64,000 nucleotides of DNA from Seinonella peptonophila (lineage in GTDB: Bacteria; Bacillota; Bacilli; Thermoactinomycetales; Thermoactinomycetaceae): the NCBI RefSeq assembly GCF_900129355.1, contig NZ_FQVL01000001.1, positions 1 through 64,000 on the forward strand. Direction: 5' to 3'. Of this stretch, positions 36,262-44,275 are shown in pieces (position 1 is the first letter of the stretch; the number at the start of each line of letters is the position of its first letter). The notes beneath the pieces were generated by a model. It was given only the letters and a program-made list of their open reading frames with translations, did not search any database and was not told where the DNA came from. The position numbers were made by a program, and so were the translations under genes.

Positions 36262-36525
36262 ATCATAAAGATCGTGAATCTGTTCATGTGAAATGAATTC
36301 CCAAGAAACATTAGTAATGTAAACATTGATCTCCATTAACCGTTTGCTTCGTTCAGAATAGAGAATGCCTTTCTTCTTTTCCTTATATGCTTGATCTTTT
36401 CGTCGTGTTTGAGTTGCTCAGCTCTCAATCGATATAACACGACACGAGTGGGGAGTTTTTTGTACATCCCAATGTAGGCATCTCAAATTTCGTAGGTTTC
36501 TCCTGGTTTGATCCTTGATCTCTTC
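36262..36525 (-). pseudogene. IS4-family transposase remnant
   Basis: Minus-strand pieces match the late catalytic part of IS4-type transposases: KLPTRVVLYRLRAEQ, then after a frameshift near 36370 [18 protein letters not shown] and [20 protein letters not shown]. The usual next motif with the catalytic Glu (YSLRWQIE-type) is absent because the sequence diverges after DLY. No element ends identified. Confidence 0.65.
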
Positions 36526-36561
36526 GAGAACAAGTTGAATATATTCAGATCAATAATATCG

Positions 36562-36601
36562 ATAAACAGGCTATCTCAATCTTTTGAGATAGCCTGTTTA
36601 T
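36562..36601. terminator. Strong bidirectional hairpin
   Basis: Perfect 17-bp stem, ATAAACAGGCTATCTCA with TGAGATAGCCTGTTTAT, 6-nt loop. Flanks the IS4 remnant. Confidence 0.7.
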
Positions 36602-36677
36602 AGTGAGGTAGAGAAGATGAGGATCGTTTCTTTAACCAAAAACCACTACACTGGAGTGATTACGCTTATAACGGGTC

Positions 36678-36721
36678 AGTCACTGGAGATCGTGGGACAA
36701 AGCCGTTGATCTCCAGTGACT
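36678..36721 (-). terminator. Hairpin ending the Pcp-like gene
   Basis: AGTCACTGGAGATC / GATCTCCAGTGACT, 14-bp perfect stem downstream of the minus-strand gene; no T-run. Confidence 0.55.
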
Positions 36722-36748
36722 GGCTGGTTGGGGTCGTATCATGAATGA

Positions 36749-37396
36749 CTACGACATGTAGTTTGCTGTAAGCTCGATGATTCGTTTTGTCACCTGCCGT
36801 TGGGTGCCGAAGTCGACCCAGGGCGTCTCCTCACTGGAGCGCTCATATCGAGCGAGAGACTGCTCTTCGGTGTATGGCAGGTGAAGGAACGTGATCCCAG
36901 CTTTGAGGCCGAGATTTTCGTTGATATGCAGTGCGCCGTAGATGGCCGCGTTGCACCCTTGAAGACCAGCATCAGATGACGCAGTGACTGGCCTTTTCTC
37001 GGATCGGAGTTGCTGACAGATCGACTCGATGGGAAGGGTTGTCTGGTAGACGTCTGCCGCATCTTCGATGAGCCGATGTCCTGTGGTGTTCTCAGGGTGA
37101 CCCAGGTATGTTGCCGGGTCGTAGGAGTTACGACCACCCTTCTCCAAGTGGAAGTATGACGCTCCATGGAACACGCCCGCGATGATGATCAGACGAGGTG
37201 AGTGCTCTCGCATCTTTGCTTCCATCAGACTGTATGTCTCCTGGAAGAGGTTGCGCGAACGCAACTCAACGCAGGTGATGGGCAGCGGGAGACCGTGTGT
37301 CGCTTCAGACACCACCTCAAAAGAGAGGTTGGGCATGTAGTCGAACACTCCGCTGAGCTGGCCACCATATCCCATGACCAGAATGTCTGTTTTCAC
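36749..37396 (-). CDS. Pyroglutamyl-peptidase I-like protein (family C15)
   Basis: 215 aa, the size of Pcp. The nucleophile motif is present as SSDAGLQGCNAAIYGALH with Cys, the catalytic His in FLHLPYTEEQ and a candidate Glu in FHLEKGGRNSYD. The N-terminus lacks the usual GFxPF substrate loop, so specificity may differ. GTG start 37396. High G+C relative to its neighbours, suggesting acquisition. Alternative: an inactive or peptide-binding relative. Confidence 0.7.
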   Translation of the reverse strand: MKTDILVMGYGGQLSGVFDYMPNLSFEVVSEATHGLPLPITCVELRSRNLFQETYSLMEAKMREHSPRLIIIAGVFHGASYFHLEKGGRNSYDPATYLGHPENTTGHRLIEDAADVYQTTLPIESICQQLRSEKRPVTASSDAGLQGCNAAIYGALHINENLGLKAGITFLHLPYTEEQSLARYERSSEETPWVDFGTQRQVTKRIIELTANYMS

Positions 37397-37736
37397 TTTC
37401 GCCTACTTTCATACATGGCTTGAATGCTCAAGCTCCTTCCGATAACTCAATGTATATTGGTCTCGTTAGGCTGCTCCTTTTCGGGCATCTCTCCTCAGTT
37501 ATCCTTCGAGAAGGAACTACATAAGAAAGAGACATATGATATTTATTGTATTATACCATACGAAGGAGTATGGTGTGATTCGAGAAAGGATGTTTTTGCC
37601 CAACTCCTCAAAAAAGCGAGATCAGGTATGTTGCCTGCTATCTTGCAAGTGTCAAACACCTCAGTAGTATTATTTATAATGTTGGTAGGTTAAGTAAATG
37701 GGATACGAAGCCAGAAGTATATTGTTTTGATGCTGC
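37397..37736. other. Intergenic, doubtful frames only
   Basis: A plus-strand frame crosses 37424-37693 but has no ribosome binding site and no recognisable family; I treat the stretch as non-coding. Confidence 0.45.
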
Positions 37737-37765
37737 TTGCATGAATCTATTTTTCATTATATAAT
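37737..37765 (+). promoter_or_regulatory. Sigma-A promoter of the tetR-phosphodiesterase operon
   Basis: TTGCAT, 17-bp spacer, TATAAT. The -10 box is perfect and touches the first operator half. Confidence 0.75.
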
Positions 37766-37793
37766 GACCTCGGTCAAATAATGACTTAGGTCA
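37765..37793 (+). promoter_or_regulatory. Two adjacent operator palindromes
   Basis: TGACCTCGGTCA (37765-37776) and TGACTTAGGTCA (37782-37793), 17 bp centre to centre, starting at the -10 box. Likely bound by the TetR protein encoded 17 bp downstream, giving autorepression. Confidence 0.75.
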
Positions 37794-37809
37794 TTTTGGT
37801 GGTGATTAT

Positions 37810-38406
37810 TTGTTAAGGGAAGCAAATAAAAAGAAAACAAAAGAACTGATTATGAAGAATGCAATTCAGTTATTTAAGCAAAAAGGGTATCAGAATGTAA
37901 CGGTTGCAGAAATCACAACTGCATGCGGAATCGCGAAAGGAACTTTTTTTAATTATTTCCAAAAGAAGGAACATATTTTATTGTATTTAGCTGATTCCTA
38001 TATGGAGCTATTACATAAGATTGTGCAAAGAAATCAAGTTGGAACGATGAAAGAACAAGTTTTACATATTTTTCGGGAGTTATTTAGTATTTATTTCAAG
38101 CAAATAGATATATTACATCCCGCCTTTGAAGAAACAATAAAATCAGCGATTCGCTCCAATGGAGCATCAGGGAATATTTCGAAATTAAGAGAAGCGATTT
38201 GTTATGTTTTAGAACAGGGGATGGAAAAGAAAGCATTTCGTAGTAAGTGGAAGGTGGCCGAATGTGCAGATGTTATCGTAGGGATTTTTTTGAATGTCTT
38301 AATATGTACCCCCTTAGAAGAAGAAAAATTGATGAAGAAGCTAGCACAACAATTAGAGATGGTTTGGGGAGGATTCATTCATGAATCGACTAAAGAAATT
38401 AGCTAA
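37810..38406 (+). CDS. TetR-family transcriptional regulator
   Basis: 198 aa. N-terminal HTH with TVAEITTACGIAKGTFFNYFQKK, the classical TetR recognition region; helical ligand domain after residue 60. TTG start with GGTGGTGA about 7 nt upstream. Two palindromic operators overlap its promoter, so it probably represses itself and the overlapping phosphodiesterase gene. Ligand unknown. Confidence 0.88.
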   Translation: MLREANKKKTKELIMKNAIQLFKQKGYQNVTVAEITTACGIAKGTFFNYFQKKEHILLYLADSYMELLHKIVQRNQVGTMKEQVLHIFRELFSIYFKQIDILHPAFEETIKSAIRSNGASGNISKLREAICYVLEQGMEKKAFRSKWKVAECADVIVGIFLNVLICTPLEEEKLMKKLAQQLEMVWGGFIHESTKEIS

Positions 38407-39379
38407 GAGTAAACTTTTTCTATTTTGCGTTGTGCTGATCATATTTATATATTTTAATAATAGCTCACTGTTTGTAAGGAATCATAGTAAAACACCAACC
38501 TTATTAGCTCATCGAGGTCTAGCCCAGACCTTTACTATGAAAAACATTACAAATGAAACTTGTACAGCAGAGCGGATCAATCAGCCAGAACATCCTTATC
38601 TAGAAAATACGATTTCATCAATCCAGGCAGCTTTTGATAATGGAGCTGACATTGTTGAATTTGATGTACATATGACGAAAGATGATCAATTCGCTGTTTT
38701 TCATGATTGGACATTAGATTGCCGAACGAATGGACATGGTGTCACAAGAGATTATACAATGTCTGAATTGAAGAAGTTGGATATTGGATATGGTTATACT
38801 GCTGATCAAGGTAAAACCTATCCATTCCGTGGAAAAGGAATCGGACTCATGCCATCTTTGACTGAAGTGTTAAAACGATTTTCGAATAAATACTTGTTAA
38901 TAGATGTGAAAAGTAGTGATCCCGATGAGGGGAAATTATTAGCGAGTTATTTATCGAAGATTCCAGAAGAGCAGCGAAAAAGTTTAGCTGTATATGGAGG
39001 AGATGAACCAATTGATGCTTTAAAAGATATACTGCCAGATATGCGTGTTATGTCAAAAGCGACAATGAAACGTTGCTTAATCCCATACATAGTTGTAGGA
39101 TGGATTGGCTATATGCCTGATCAATGCGAGCAAACAGAACTACACATCCCAGATCAAATAGCACCTTGGTTATGGGGTTGGCCCACTAAATTCTTAAACC
39201 GTATGGAGATTGCTGGTACAAGAGTGATTATTGTTGGCGGAGATGATAGTGGATTTTCTAGTGGATTTGATACACCAAATGATCTAAAGCGACTCCCAAT
39301 CGACTATACAGGTGGCATTTGGACAAATCGAATTGACCGAATTGCACCCATATATAAAGGCAAAAAACGTATACATTAA
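38381..39379 (+). CDS. Membrane-anchored glycerophosphodiester phosphodiesterase family protein
   Basis: 332 aa. One N-terminal membrane helix (LFLFCVVLIIFIYF), then a GDPD TIM barrel: AHRGLAQ with the first catalytic His, ENTISSIQAAFDNGADIVEFDVHMTKD with metal Glu and Asp, and FHDWTLDCRTNGHG. Probably hydrolyses phosphodiesters outside the membrane. The start overlaps the tetR end by 26 bp, indicating coupled translation under TetR control. Confidence 0.85.
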   Translation: MNRLKKLAKSKLFLFCVVLIIFIYFNNSSLFVRNHSKTPTLLAHRGLAQTFTMKNITNETCTAERINQPEHPYLENTISSIQAAFDNGADIVEFDVHMTKDDQFAVFHDWTLDCRTNGHGVTRDYTMSELKKLDIGYGYTADQGKTYPFRGKGIGLMPSLTEVLKRFSNKYLLIDVKSSDPDEGKLLASYLSKIPEEQRKSLAVYGGDEPIDALKDILPDMRVMSKATMKRCLIPYIVVGWIGYMPDQCEQTELHIPDQIAPWLWGWPTKFLNRMEIAGTRVIIVGGDDSGFSSGFDTPNDLKRLPIDYTGGIWTNRIDRIAPIYKGKKRIH

Positions 39380-39566
39380 TGCCTTGAATAAGTTGAAAAA
39401 GAAAGTTCATATATGACCATATTGATAAAGCCTGGCATTGCAATGCCAGATCCTACCTGAGGCTAAAACAGAATTCCTTCTTAACAAATTTTAGTTCTTT
39501 CCTAACACGTCTTCTCATGGTAACGTCGTTCTAATTATAAAACAAGGACAGAGAAAGAGGTGCCAG

Positions 39567-40280
39567 ATGGCAAAAGTGCATCAATCAAAACAATCAGTAG
39601 GTTTAGTATGTATCCATGGAGCAGGATTGCATAGCCGAATTTGGTCAGGGCTATCAGAACAATTGAATCTCCCAGTATTGGCAATTGATTTTCCAACAAT
39701 ACCTAAAAAACAGCTTACACTTGAAGAATATACTGTTTATATTCAACAACAAATACAAGCATGGGAGATTGATAAGTTTGTCATAATTGCTCATTCAATT
39801 GGAGGGCTACTTGGTTTGAAAATAGCAAACATGTTCCAGGATCGTTTGGTAGGATTTGTTGCAGTTGGGGCAGCCGTTCCTAAAAAAGGAGGATCTTTTC
39901 TCTCGATTTTCCCATTTGCAAAACGAGTCTTTATGAGTTTGATGTTACGGATTTTTGGGACAAAACCACCAGAAGCAGCGATTCGACAAGGATTATGCAA
40001 CGATCTAACAAATGATCAGACGGCTGACATTATAAACTCTTTTTCTCCAGAGTCAATACATCTTTATATAGATAATATAGAATTTTCTATTCCGGATGTA
40101 AGAAAGATTTATGTAAAACTTATGGATGATCTAGAATTTTCACCATTGTTTCAAGATCAAATGATTGCCAATCTAGCTCCTCAGAGCGTCGAAAAACTAA
40201 ATACTGGACACCTACCTATGCTTAGTAATCCACAACAATTAGGTTTGATAATTAATAACTTTATCGAGAGTATTGAGTAA
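39567..40280 (+). CDS. Alpha/beta hydrolase
   Basis: 237 aa. VCIHGAGLHSRIW oxyanion region, AHSIGGLLGL nucleophile elbow, catalytic His in LNTGHLPML. ATG follows AAAGAGG. Upstream lies a palindrome CTGGCATtgcAATGCCAG (39432-39449) of unknown role. Single gene with a strong terminator. Substrate unknown. Confidence 0.85.
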   Translation: MAKVHQSKQSVGLVCIHGAGLHSRIWSGLSEQLNLPVLAIDFPTIPKKQLTLEEYTVYIQQQIQAWEIDKFVIIAHSIGGLLGLKIANMFQDRLVGFVAVGAAVPKKGGSFLSIFPFAKRVFMSLMLRIFGTKPPEAAIRQGLCNDLTNDQTADIINSFSPESIHLYIDNIEFSIPDVRKIYVKLMDDLEFSPLFQDQMIANLAPQSVEKLNTGHLPMLSNPQQLGLIINNFIESIE

Positions 40281-40332
40281 CCAAATTTTTTGCCGACCTA
40301 TTTTCTAGTAATTTATCATTAACGAGCCTAAG

Positions 40333-40376
40333 AAAAAAAGACTTGAGTTTTCTAAAGAGGTCTCAAGTCTTTTTTT
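40333..40376 (+). terminator. Strong intrinsic terminator
   Basis: AAAAAAAGACTTGAG / CTCAAGTCTTTTTTT, 14-nt loop. Confidence 0.92.
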
Positions 40377-40542
40377 CATTTAATGGTTAATTGATACTAA
40401 AATCAATAGATACTTCAAGGTCAATCAGGAAAAGAGTGCAGTTGACCGTCCATGGAAACGAAAATTTCTGAGGTTGAATGGTACGTAAGTTGTTGTGAGA
40501 GGGGGGTTAGTCATCCTCTTCCTAATCGATTATGAGATATCA

Positions 40543-41604
40543 CTACATATCTTTGGATGGTTTTCCTCGAATCGAATATTGTCCATATAATTGACCACAG
40601 GCTGCATCAATGTCTTGACCAAATGATTGCCTAATCGTTACTCGAACACCAGCATTTTGTAAAAGCTTGAAGCAGTGTTGGATTTGTGATTCATTGGTGG
40701 GTCTATAGTGTATAGGGGCATCAATGGTTGGATTATAACGAATCAAATTGACATGATAGAGGTGTCTTAATTCAGGTCTTCTATTTAGTAGTTCAATGAT
40801 TCCTTTCATGTGAGTCTCTGTGTCGTTAATACCTTGTAAAATCACATAAGCAATGTAAACTTTACGATGTGTCTGGCGGATGTGCGTATCTAGGACTGAC
40901 ATCACTTCTTCCAAAGGGTATTTTTCATTGATCGGCATTAATTTACTTCGTTGATCATGAAAAGGTGAATGCAAAGAAAATGTGAGATTAATTTGAGGAA
41001 AAGATTGGGTCAACTTTTGGATGCTCGGTATGATTCCAATTGTTGAAACTGTGATCCGTCTAGGACTTAGATTGAATAATGTTCGATTAGTTAAAATGGC
41101 TAATGCATGAAATGTAGTTGGGTTTGCTAGAGCTTCACCCATACCCATAAAAGAGATACTATCGAGTGAGTGGCGTGCAAGATGGAAATAAAGTAGTTGA
41201 TCTGTAATTTCATTAACAGTTAAATTTCTTTTTAGTCCAATTGAACCAGTAGCGCAAAAACTGCAAGCAAATCCACATCCAGCCTGTGAAGAAATACAAA
41301 ATGATTCCCACCCAGCTTTATATTTCATGGCTACCGCTTCTATTCGATTATCGTCAGCCAATGAAAAGAGAACTTTTTTCGCTTGAGAAGTTGATGTAAT
41401 TTGAACAGGTTGTAGGTTCATTACGGATGTGCCAAATTTACTTAACAGTTCGCCACGAACTGTTTTAGGTAGAGTTGTCATTTGTTCAAATTTATCAATG
41501 CGTTGCTGAAAGATAGCATTTAACAATTGTCTAAATCGATAATCTGGTTCTCCTAATTCTTTTAAAAATAGTTGCATCTGTTGATATTTACTTTTGGCAG
41601 TCAT
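40543..41604 (-). CDS. cfr: Cfr-type 23S rRNA (adenine-2503-C8) methyltransferase
   Basis: 353 aa radical-SAM rRNA methylase. Cluster cysteines 110, 114 and 117 in AGCGFACSFCATG, catalytic Cys336 in DIDAACGQLYGQY, and Cfr-like rather than RlmN-like blocks KYKAGWESFCISSQ, SISFMGMGEALANP, YHVNLIRYNPTI. In known Cfr this modification protects against phenicols, lincosamides, oxazolidinones, pleuromutilins and streptogramin A. ATG 41604 with GAGGAGG upstream; the longer frame overlaps leader structures. Expression appears controlled by an attenuator (41616-41702) and leader peptide. Confidence 0.88.
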   Translation of the reverse strand: MTAKSKYQQMQLFLKELGEPDYRFRQLLNAIFQQRIDKFEQMTTLPKTVRGELLSKFGTSVMNLQPVQITSTSQAKKVLFSLADDNRIEAVAMKYKAGWESFCISSQAGCGFACSFCATGSIGLKRNLTVNEITDQLLYFHLARHSLDSISFMGMGEALANPTTFHALAILTNRTLFNLSPRRITVSTIGIIPSIQKLTQSFPQINLTFSLHSPFHDQRSKLMPINEKYPLEEVMSVLDTHIRQTHRKVYIAYVILQGINDTETHMKGIIELLNRRPELRHLYHVNLIRYNPTIDAPIHYRPTNESQIQHCFKLLQNAGVRVTIRQSFGQDIDAACGQLYGQYSIRGKPSKDM

Positions 41605-41615
41605 AGATGAAGCCT

Positions 41616-41702
41616 CCTCTGGTTTTATCAGAGGCCACCAGTATGACGATGCCAAATGAAATCAGAAAATAAAAAGAGACACCGAACATACCGGTGCCTC
41701 TG
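41616..41702 (-). promoter_or_regulatory. Cfr leader: terminator, antiterminator and RBS-masking hairpin
   Basis: Minus-strand RNA segments: A CAGAGGCACCG (41702-41692), B CGGTGTCTCT (41684-41675) followed by a U-run, C GGTGGCCTCTG (41639-41629), D CAGAGG (41621-41616), D being part of the ribosome binding region. A:B forms an intrinsic terminator; A:C pairs with one bulge and would destroy it; C:D masks the start site. So A:C would free both transcription and translation. Inference from base-pairing. Confidence 0.75.
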
Positions 41703-41727
41703 ATTTAGCAATATTAATAAAACATGT

Positions 41728-41832
41728 TTATAACAAATAACACGTTGAGAAATATTGAACTGAGCACTCGATATGAGCTTTCGATATACAATTAAAAGAT
41801 TGTACAGAAATTCTCATATCGCTAATTTTCAT
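41728..41832 (-). CDS. Leader peptide upstream of cfr
   Basis: 34-codon frame on the minus strand, ATG 41832-41830 with GAGGTG 9 nt upstream, ending 26 nt before the terminator stem. It starts MKISDMRIS and ends FSTCYLL. Within it CGATATGAG pairs with CTCATATCG, and ACGTTGAG (covering the leader RBS) pairs with CTCAACGT near its end. Such leaders sense ribosome-stalling antibiotics in other resistance genes; here that is inferred. Confidence 0.65.
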   Translation of the reverse strand: MKISDMRISVQSFNCISKAHIECSVQYFSTCYLL

Positions 41833-41959
41833 CGCTCTTTTCACCTCAACGTTTTTGTAACGAACAAATCAATCATATAATTATTTTCAAAGGAATGCAA
41901 GATTTTCCTGTATTTTAATATGGATATCTAAATATCTTGAAAAATGGAAACAGATTAAG

Positions 41960-42562
41960 TCATGATTTGTATTCATTTACTTTTCTAAGAAGGTTTTCTT
42001 TTACCTGAGACCATTCCGATTGAATAATTGAATAAATATAAGCATTACGTATATAACCGTTTTCCAAGATCCGTTCGTTTCTAAGTAATCCCTCTTTTTT
42101 TGCTCCCAATCTTTCAATTGCTTTCTGTGAAGGAAGATTACGTTCATCGGTTTTCAATTGTACTCGGATCATTCCTAATGTTTCAAAGCAATATTGAAGT
42201 AGGAGTAACTTACAATCTGTATTCACGAAGGTGCGCTGATAATTTTTTTGATACCAAGTTGCACCTAATTCACAGCTTTTTTGAATGAAGTTAAATTCAT
42301 AAAGTCTGGTAGCACCAATGATATGTTGATTCTCTTTGTGAATAACAGCAAAAGGTAATGCATGATGCTCTTTTCGCATCTGAATTGCTTGTTTTACCCA
42401 CGTTTGCATATCTTTTAAGGTTTCCATTTGTTGAAGCATAAATTTCCAAATCGCTTTATCACTTATTTTAAAAAGATCAATTGCATGTTTTTCTTGCATA
42501 GGTACCAATTGGATTCGGTCGTTTTGAAGAGTAGGCGGGTGTTCAAATATAAATGAATTCAT
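41960..42562 (-). CDS. GNAT N-acetyltransferase (RimJ/RimL type)
   Basis: 200 aa. Substrate side NDRIQLVPMQEKHA, acceptor strand HIIGATRLYEF, acetyl-CoA region with QRTFVNTDCKLLLLQYCFETLG and RNLPSQKAIERLGAKKEG, the last typical of RimJ/RimL-like enzymes. ATG 42562. Single gene between cfr and phzF-like gene. Substrate unknown. Confidence 0.87.
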   Translation of the reverse strand: MNSFIFEHPPTLQNDRIQLVPMQEKHAIDLFKISDKAIWKFMLQQMETLKDMQTWVKQAIQMRKEHHALPFAVIHKENQHIIGATRLYEFNFIQKSCELGATWYQKNYQRTFVNTDCKLLLLQYCFETLGMIRVQLKTDERNLPSQKAIERLGAKKEGLLRNERILENGYIRNAYIYSIIQSEWSQVKENLLRKVNEYKS

Positions 42563-42652
42563 GGTTGAAGTCCTTTTTATGATAAGATTTTAATATAGTA
42601 TGATTCATATTTTGATACTGCATACGAGTAACTTTTGAAGGAGAGATAAAGA

Positions 42653-43441
42653 TTGGCATTTATATATCAAGTTGATGCATTTACAGATAAGCCATTTCAA
42701 GGAAATCCTGCTGCCGTTTGTATACTTACTGCCCCAAAAGAGGATCAATGGTTACAAAATGTTGCAATGGAAATGAATTTATCAGAAACCGCATTTTTAT
42801 TTCCTGAAGAGAATGGCTATCAAATTAGATGGTTTACACCTACTACTGAGGTAGATCTATGTGGTCATGCAACTTTAGCCAGTGCTCATATCTTGTGGGA
42901 ACAGAATCTATCCGATCAACATGAGATATCTTTTTTTAGTAAAAGTGGACTCCTAAAAGCAAGACAAAATGGAGGGAGAATTGAACTTGATTTCCCAGCT
43001 GAGCCTGAAACAGAATGTGAAGCTCCACCTACATTGTTGGAGGGAATTGGAACCGGTGTAAGATATGTAGGGAAAAATAGGTTTGATTATTTAATAGAAG
43101 TTGAAAATGAAGAAATTGTCAGAGATTTAAAACCAAACTTTGATGTTTTGGCTAAAGTTGAAACAAGAGGAGTCATTGTGACCAGTCGTTCTGAATCTTC
43201 TGCGTATGATTTTATCTCGAGAGCATTTTTTCCCCGAATTGGGATACTTGAAGACCCTGTGACAGGTTCTGCACATTGTTGTTTAGGTCCTTATTGGCAG
43301 AAAAAGCTAAACCAAAGTCATTTAGCTGCATATCAGGCTTCTAAACGAGGTGGGGCATTAGATGTTCGAATGAATGGAGAACGCGTTTTTTTAGGTGGGG
43401 AAGCAGTTACTGTATTAAAAGGAGAAATCCTTAGTGAATAA
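42653..43441 (+). CDS. PhzF-family isomerase
   Basis: 262 aa, typical PhzF/DAP-epimerase fold: VDAFTDKPFQGNPAAVC, catalytic Glu in MNLSETAFLF, DLCGHATLASAH and EDPVTGSAHC. TTG start 42653 with GGAGAG upstream. Members isomerise dihydroxyanthranilate-like substrates or unknown ones; outside a phenazine cluster the role is open. Confidence 0.92.
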   Translation: MAFIYQVDAFTDKPFQGNPAAVCILTAPKEDQWLQNVAMEMNLSETAFLFPEENGYQIRWFTPTTEVDLCGHATLASAHILWEQNLSDQHEISFFSKSGLLKARQNGGRIELDFPAEPETECEAPPTLLEGIGTGVRYVGKNRFDYLIEVENEEIVRDLKPNFDVLAKVETRGVIVTSRSESSAYDFISRAFFPRIGILEDPVTGSAHCCLGPYWQKKLNQSHLAAYQASKRGGALDVRMNGERVFLGGEAVTVLKGEILSE

Positions 43442-43850
43442 GCTGTCTTTTTCAAACAGTGTAGACATATAAATAATAAAACTGCAATATAGCCGACTTA
43501 AAACGGACGATATCAACCCCTCCATACATTTGCACAATTATACAAAGTGTCTGGATCCCGAAGAGGGCGAGTTTCGCTCGGTCGTGAAGATTGACCAGAC
43601 CGTGACAGTCTCACATAGGAAGCGTCTCTGTGAACCACGAATCACGAACCGATCATGTGACTTTGTCTACATAGCAAAATCTCCCAACTTATCTAGAGCG
43701 GGGAATTTTGTTATGTAGATTTTCTGTATTCCAAATTGATCTTATTAATCTAAGAAAGTACCATCCATTAAACTCTGTGTCATAACAAATTTGTTTTAAC
43801 AACTAAAATGAAATATACCGATTGTAATATCTATCCAAATTCGTCCAAGA
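43442..43850. other. Spacer with G+C-richer block and a hairpin
   Basis: 43490-43665 is visibly G+C-richer than its flanks and carries only short frames. It ends in a near-perfect 19-bp stem (43667-43685 with 43700-43718; arms CTACATAGCAAAATCTCCC and GGGGAATTTTGTTATGTAG) that could act as a terminator. I do not recognise any gene here. Confidence 0.45.
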
Positions 43851-43887
43851 GTACTCCTGCTTCTACAAGCGGTGAGGTGAATGGGAC

Positions 43888-43933
43888 GTGGTTCGGTATC
43901 CCTTTTGCAGGGATGCTTAGAACCACTTTTTTT
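43888..43933 (+). terminator. Intrinsic terminator inside the small element
   Basis: Nested stems GTGGTTC / GAACCAC enclosing ATCCC / GGGAT, followed by seven T. It separates the left end from the RNA-like right part. Confidence 0.8.
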
Positions 43934-43934
43934 G

Positions 43935-44174
43935 TTAGAATAGTTTTAATTCTTTGAAAACTGAAGATATGGGGTTGTTGCTGGAAAGGGTCAGTAACGT
44001 AAAATCTTCAACCACCCAGCTCACCGAAGTTGCGAAAACCAAGCGAAAGTAGGGAGCATAGCAGAGCATACTTTGTTTTCACCGCTGGGACGGCGGGTAG
44101 AGCCTGCTAAGATAACTGGACGTTGGTCTGGTGTTCGCAGGAATCTACCACCTCTGTAGGTGGTAGTAGTTCAA
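43935..44174 (+). ncRNA. Omega-RNA-like right-end RNA (TnpB guide scaffold type)
   Basis: Structured right-hand part with pairings such as GAAGAT/ATCTTC and GGGTTG/CAACC-type contacts and the terminal hairpin before TTCAA. In tnpB elements the omega RNA covers the right end and its guide lies just beyond it; here the guide would begin at 44175 (TGGTTTTACTAAG). Assignment rests on position and end structure only. Confidence 0.45.
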
Positions 44175-44275
44175 TGGTTTTACTAAGTCTTATCTTCTGA
44201 AAGATAACCCCAAATGTTTATAAGATATCGAATAAATACTTGAATCCATTTATACATATAACAGGGAGGTTTTTC

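Larger units (their letters stand above)
43851..44174 (+). mobile_element. Non-autonomous IS200/IS605-type element without tnpA or tnpB
   Basis: Left side begins GAGTACTCC-hairpin-GGTGAGGTGAATG (hairpin GCTT-ctac-AAGC at 43859-43870), matching the left end of the tnpA element at position 460. The right side ends with a hairpin CTACCACC / GGTGGTAG (44145-44166) and TTCAA at 44170-44174, the usual right-end cleavage context. About 324 bp with no coding capacity. Boundaries are approximate. Confidence 0.6.

Noticed and set aside
37424-37693. 89-codon plus-strand frame between the Pcp-like and tetR genes
   Set aside because: No ribosome binding site and no recognisable domain; probably chance.
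43530-43718. 62-codon frame in the G+C-rich block
   Set aside because: No RBS, and its end runs into the hairpin at 43667-43718; no family recognised.
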